Shown piece after piece: positions 5,317 to 7,707 of a DNA stretch of 7,707 bases. Each line of letters begins with the position of its first letter. Position 1 is the stretch's first letter. The stretch is from NCBI GenBank assembly GCA_916719935.1, contig CAKAPY010000057.1:1-7707 (forward strand), written 5' to 3'. A program made the translations under genes and the position numbers. Below the pieces are notes generated by a model. It was not told the DNA's origin. It searched no databases and was given only the letters and a program-made list of their open reading frames with translations. The stretch is from an uncultured Actinomyces sp. Its GTDB lineage: Bacteria; Actinomycetota; Actinomycetes; Actinomycetales; Actinomycetaceae.

Positions 5317-6666
5317 ATGACCAGGTTGTTCGGAACTGACGGCGTACGCGGACTGGCAAATGTTGATTTGACCGCGCCCCTCGCACTGGAACTGGGTGAA
5401 GCGGCAGCTCGCCTGACAATTCAGGGACGCCCGGCCTCGGGACATAAACCAAAAGCTATCATCGGTCGCGATACGCGAATTTCCGGCGAGTTCCTCGACC
5501 ACGCGCTGGCGGCAGGTCTTGCAAGTGCCGGAATGGACGTTGTCCGCGTTGGTGTCGTCACCACCCCGACCGTTGCTCACTTGACGGCCTCGTCCTCGGT
5601 TGATCTGGGCGTCATGATCTCCGCTTCGCACAACCCCATGCCTGACAACGGCATCAAGTTCTTCGCGCACGGTGGCTACAAGCTTCCTGACCAAGTCGAG
5701 GACCAGATCCAAGAGCTCCTCAATACTTCTTGGGATCGTCCCACGGGCGCCGCTGTTGGTGAGGTCGAATACGACGATGACTGGGCAGAAAAGTCCTACA
5801 TTGAGCACCTCATGACCTCGTTGGGAACAGATCTGCACGGCTTGCGTATTGCGGTTGACTGCGCAAACGGTGGTGCTTCTTTCCTTGCTCCTGAAGCTTT
5901 CCGTCAGGCTGGTGCTGACGCTGTCGTGATCAATGCTGCCCCCGATGGCCGGAACATCAATGACAAGGCAGGCTCGACGCACCCCGAACAGCTTCAGGCG
6001 CTGACCGTTGCCTCCGAGGCCGATTTTGGTGTCGCGTACGATGGCGACGCGGACCGTTGCCTTGCGGTCGATCGCTACGGAAATCTTGTTGACGGTGACA
6101 AGATCATGGGCGCACTGGCCGTCCACATGCGCGATGAGGGCCAGCTTGCCAAGGACACGCTGGTTGTCACGGTGATGTCGAACCTCGGATTGATTCTTGC
6201 CATGCAAGAGGCCGGTATTAAGACGATTCAGACTGGCGTCGGCGACCGCTATGTCCTCGAAGCCATGCTCGAGGGTGGATACTCCCTGGGCGGCGAACAG
6301 TCCGGACATATCATTGCGAAGAAGTACGCAACTACCGGTGATGGCATCCTTTCCTCGCTCCTGCTCGCACGCATGGTGAAGGAATCTGGACGCGATCTTG
6401 CAGACCTTACCGGCTTCATCAAGCGCCTCCCGCAGACTCTGATCAACGTTGGGGGAGTGGATCGTACTCGCGCAAATACCGATCCAACCGTGGCAGAGGC
6501 AGTTGCTGCTGCCGAGGCCGTGCTGGGCAATACCGGACGCGTCCTGCTCCGCCCCTCCGGTACCGAGCCCTTGGTTCGCGTCATGGTCGAGGCGGCGACG
6601 CAGGCGCAAGCCGACGGCGTAGCCTCGCGCCTGGCTGACGTCGTCAAGGAGAACCTAGCGCTGTGA
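5317..6666 (+). CDS. glmM: Phosphoglucosamine mutase
   Basis: Interconverts glucosamine-6-phosphate and glucosamine-1-phosphate, the step between GlmS and GlmU on the way to UDP-GlcNAc for peptidoglycan; cytoplasmic. The product has 449 residues, the normal family length. Motifs in order: FGTDGVRG at 5-12; IGRDTRISG at 49-57; the active-site loop ISASHNPMPDNGIKFF at 101-116, with the phosphoserine at Ser104; the magnesium-binding DGDADRC at 242-248; the sugar-specificity loop GGEQSGHII at 325-333; the phosphate-binding RPSGTEPLVRV at 412-422. All catalytic elements are intact. It has its own promoter and a strong ribosome binding site after the rpsI terminator. In many actinobacteria glmM follows rplM-rpsI, as here. 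Confidence 0.99.
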   Translation: MTRLFGTDGVRGLANVDLTAPLALELGEAAARLTIQGRPASGHKPKAIIGRDTRISGEFLDHALAAGLASAGMDVVRVGVVTTPTVAHLTASSSVDLGVMISASHNPMPDNGIKFFAHGGYKLPDQVEDQIQELLNTSWDRPTGAAVGEVEYDDDWAEKSYIEHLMTSLGTDLHGLRIAVDCANGGASFLAPEAFRQAGADAVVINAAPDGRNINDKAGSTHPEQLQALTVASEADFGVAYDGDADRCLAVDRYGNLVDGDKIMGALAVHMRDEGQLAKDTLVVTVMSNLGLILAMQEAGIKTIQTGVGDRYVLEAMLEGGYSLGGEQSGHIIAKKYATTGDGILSSLLLARMVKESGRDLADLTGFIKRLPQTLINVGGVDRTRANTDPTVAEAVAAAEAVLGNTGRVLLRPSGTEPLVRVMVEAATQAQADGVASRLADVVKENLAL

Positions 6667-6683
6667 ACGTCTGAGAGACTTAC

Positions 6684-6723
6684 GCATGCAGGGCGGGCAC
6701 CGGTGGGTCCCCGCCCTGCGTGT
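6684..6723 (+). terminator. Terminator hairpin after glmM
   Basis: GCAGGGCGGG (6688-6697) pairs perfectly with CCCGCCCTGC (6710-6719). The stem extends outward to about 14 pairs with two wobble pairs (6684-6687 with 6720-6723). An inner ACC/GGT helix sits in the loop. It begins 17 bases after the glmM stop. A proper T-run is missing; the sequence after the stem is GTGTTATATA. Confidence 0.75.
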
Positions 6724-6742
6724 TATATACCCTCGGTGTGCA

Positions 6743-6787
6743 AGGCCGCCTGCCGTCCTCCTGTGTGGAGAGTGTGGCAGGCGGCCT
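6743..6787 (-). terminator. Second hairpin in the convergent intergenic region
   Basis: AGGCCGCCTGCC (6743-6754) pairs perfectly with GGCAGGCGGCCT (6776-6787), a 12-bp stem around a 21-base loop that itself contains a CTCC/GGAG helix (6758-6761/6767-6770). It lies between glmM and the minus-strand genes. It may stop transcription arriving from the right, or back up the glmM terminator. No T-run on either strand, so direction is uncertain. Confidence 0.6.
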
Positions 6788-6809
6788 CGTGTCAAGGTAA
6801 GACGAATCG

Positions 6810-6938
6810 TCAGATCTTGGCGGCCTCGAGCCACTCTAGCGGGATGCGTGTGAAGTACAGTCCCTGCATCTCGCGCTCCCACAGTAGGTCGAGGGTTCCA
6901 TCGGGCAGGATCGTCATGCACTGGCATCCGCCCCTCCC
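6810..6938 (-). pseudogene. Relic of a sialidase C-terminus (GH33-like)
   Basis: In the minus frame ending with TGA at 6810-6812, about 40 residues read as good protein: GGCQCMTILPDGTLDLLWER, then EMQGLYFTRIPLEWLEAAKI. From memory of the family, this matches the last strands of bacterial sialidases, where the pattern is G-Y-S-(C/T)-L-T-x-L-P-D-G-T-x-G-L-L-Y-E, a short loop, then I-x-F-x-x-x-x-L-x-W-L. Those enzymes release sialic acid from host glycoconjugates. The Tyr nucleophile in this motif aligns with Cys here (TGC, 6924-6926), one base from TAC. Nothing upstream resembles the rest of a sialidase: the Asp boxes and Arg triad are missing. A minimal reading from ATG 6917 would give 35 residues with no close ribosome binding site. 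Best explained as the leftover end of a deleted gene; a short expressed peptide is a weaker alternative. Confidence 0.55.
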
Positions 6939-6987
6939 TGCGTCATGTCGAGGATCCTCCGATGCGTCCCTCGCGTCGGACTCGCGA

Positions 6988-7707
6988 CTAGGGCAAGTCG
7001 AATCGCGCCCGGAAAGCGGGGGAGGGGGACAGGTACTGATCGACGCAGGTGCGCACGGTCTCGGCGTCGATGTCTTGATTCGTGAACAACTCCTGGATGG
7101 CCGGGTTATCGCCCTGCGTGATCGGCTCGTACGTTCCTTCCGGCGAGTAGTAGAAGATGTCGCGGCTTACAACAGCCTCCGGGCGCTGCTTGGTCGTGGT
7201 GAGGACGGGGACGCGGCCGAAGATCGCGAGATCCCAGAGCTGCTTCGAAATGTTCGCGGGGTCGGCGGGGGCGTAGTACATCATGTGGTTCGCCGGGATC
7301 GTAAAGAACAGGCCGTGCGGTGCCTGGATCTGGAAACGCGACATGAGCGCGGGTATGTTCGCGGCCTTCGCCGTGACGAACGGGGATTGCGCCGACAGGC
7401 AGGTGAAGGGCCCGAACTGCTGGATGCGCTCGATGGGGAGGTCGTCGGTGTTCTTTTGTGCGCAATGGAAGAGCTCGTCGATGCTCAGGGGGCATTGGGT
7501 CAGCTGTTCGTCTTTCAGCCTGAACAGGGGTGTCGGGCAGTCGAGGCTGAGCGTCAGCGCGAGGCCGCCGGGGTATTGGCGGGCGTAAGAAAACTGCGGG
7601 TGTGCGACAGCGTCGGCAGTGCAGAACTCGGTGCGTATGAGTCGACGTAGCTCGTCGGGTTTGTTCAGGATGGTTTCGCCGATGCGTGTCCGCTCGATGA
7701 GGTACGG
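6988..7707 (-). CDS. Unrecognised protein, C-terminal 239 residues (start beyond the window)
   Basis: The minus frame is open from the right edge to TAG 6988-6990. The composition is protein-like: mixed hydrophobic and charged residues, no low complexity, no membrane segment, no visible signal peptide (the N-terminus is not in the window). Recognisable local features are a glycine-containing strand near visible residues 46-56 (PGGLALTLSLD), a CPLSIDELFHCAQKNT segment at 72-87, the hydrophobic PHGLFFTIPANHMMYYAP at 130-147, and a helix ISKQLWDLAIFG at 153-164. Six scattered cysteines do not form a metal motif. The order of elements faintly recalls DUF1444/YtpQ-type proteins, but I would not assign it to that family. 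The sialidase relic lies directly downstream on the same strand. Function unknown; probably cytoplasmic. Confidence 0.75.
   Translation of the reverse strand, partial: PYLIERTRIGETILNKPDELRRLIRTEFCTADAVAHPQFSYARQYPGGLALTLSLDCPTPLFRLKDEQLTQCPLSIDELFHCAQKNTDDLPIERIQQFGPFTCLSAQSPFVTAKAANIPALMSRFQIQAPHGLFFTIPANHMMYYAPADPANISKQLWDLAIFGRVPVLTTTKQRPEAVVSRDIFYYSPEGTYEPITQGDNPAIQELFTNQDIDAETVRTCVDQYLSPSPAFRARFDLP

Noticed and set aside
5164..6609. Minus-strand frame of 481 residues over glmM
   Set aside because: Shadow frame opposite a fully conserved glmM; no family features in its translation.
6780..6828. Direct repeat GGCGGCCTCG at 6780-6789 and 6819-6828
   Set aside because: Ten GC-rich bases, one copy inside a hairpin arm and the other inside the relic's coding end; no third copy or mobile-element ends seen, so probably chance.
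6655..6927. Minus-strand frame of 90 residues starting MPVHDDPARW
   Set aside because: It has an acceptable ribosome binding site, but it is rich in Arg, Pro and Thr, crosses both hairpins and enters the end of glmM. The overlapping sialidase-like frame is far more protein-like.
6703..7650. Long + strand frame of 315 residues opposite the right-end gene
   Set aside because: The product is rich in Arg, Gly and Val with no family features, and it runs through the second hairpin. The minus strand gives a balanced protein over the same bases.
1..7707. tRNA genes, CRISPR arrays, insertion sequences, attachment sites
   Set aside because: No cloverleaf, regular repeat-spacer pattern, transposase or terminal repeats were visible on either strand.

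Overview
The window comes from a high-GC Gram-positive bacterium, an actinomycete most like the Actinomyces/Schaalia group. This rests on codon use, the typical actinobacterial RpoA, S11, L13 and S9 sequences, the long acidic/alanine-rich tails on L17 and S9, GTG starts on rpoA, rplM and rpsI, and rpsK being followed by rpoA with no rpsD between them (mycobacteria carry rpsD there). The genus is an inference; no database search was possible.

Left part (1-2202) is the end of the alpha ribosomal protein operon: the 3' part of rpsK, a 150-base structured spacer, rpoA and rplQ, closed by a strong hairpin terminator. Next comes a two-gene unit (2276-3999): a ROK-family sugar kinase resembling polyphosphate glucokinase, apparently made from a leaderless mRNA, overlapping by 13 bases with truA (tRNA pseudouridine synthase). 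This TruA carries a Gly-to-Arg change next to its catalytic Asp. The rplM-rpsI operon (L13, S9) follows. It has the clearest sigma-A-type promoter in the window (4043-4072) and a leader of about 150 bases with two good hairpins, and it ends in a canonical terminator at 5221-5263. glmM (phosphoglucosamine mutase, peptidoglycan precursor synthesis) then has its own promoter and ribosome binding site and ends at 6666. All seven genes up to this point are on the + strand and most serve translation, transcription or cell-wall growth.

The right part (6667-7707) is different. Two hairpins in tandem form a convergent intergenic region. Beyond them the minus strand carries a short relic that I read as the extreme C-terminus of a GH33 sialidase, with Cys where the nucleophilic Tyr should be. 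It also carries the 239-residue C-terminal part of an unrecognised soluble protein whose start lies beyond the right edge. This is where conserved core genes give way to accessory DNA.

I found no CRISPR array, tRNA, rRNA, insertion sequence or complete new system. The points most worth a second look are the sialidase relic with its orphan neighbour, the TruA substitution, the rplM leader and the leaderless kinase-truA unit.
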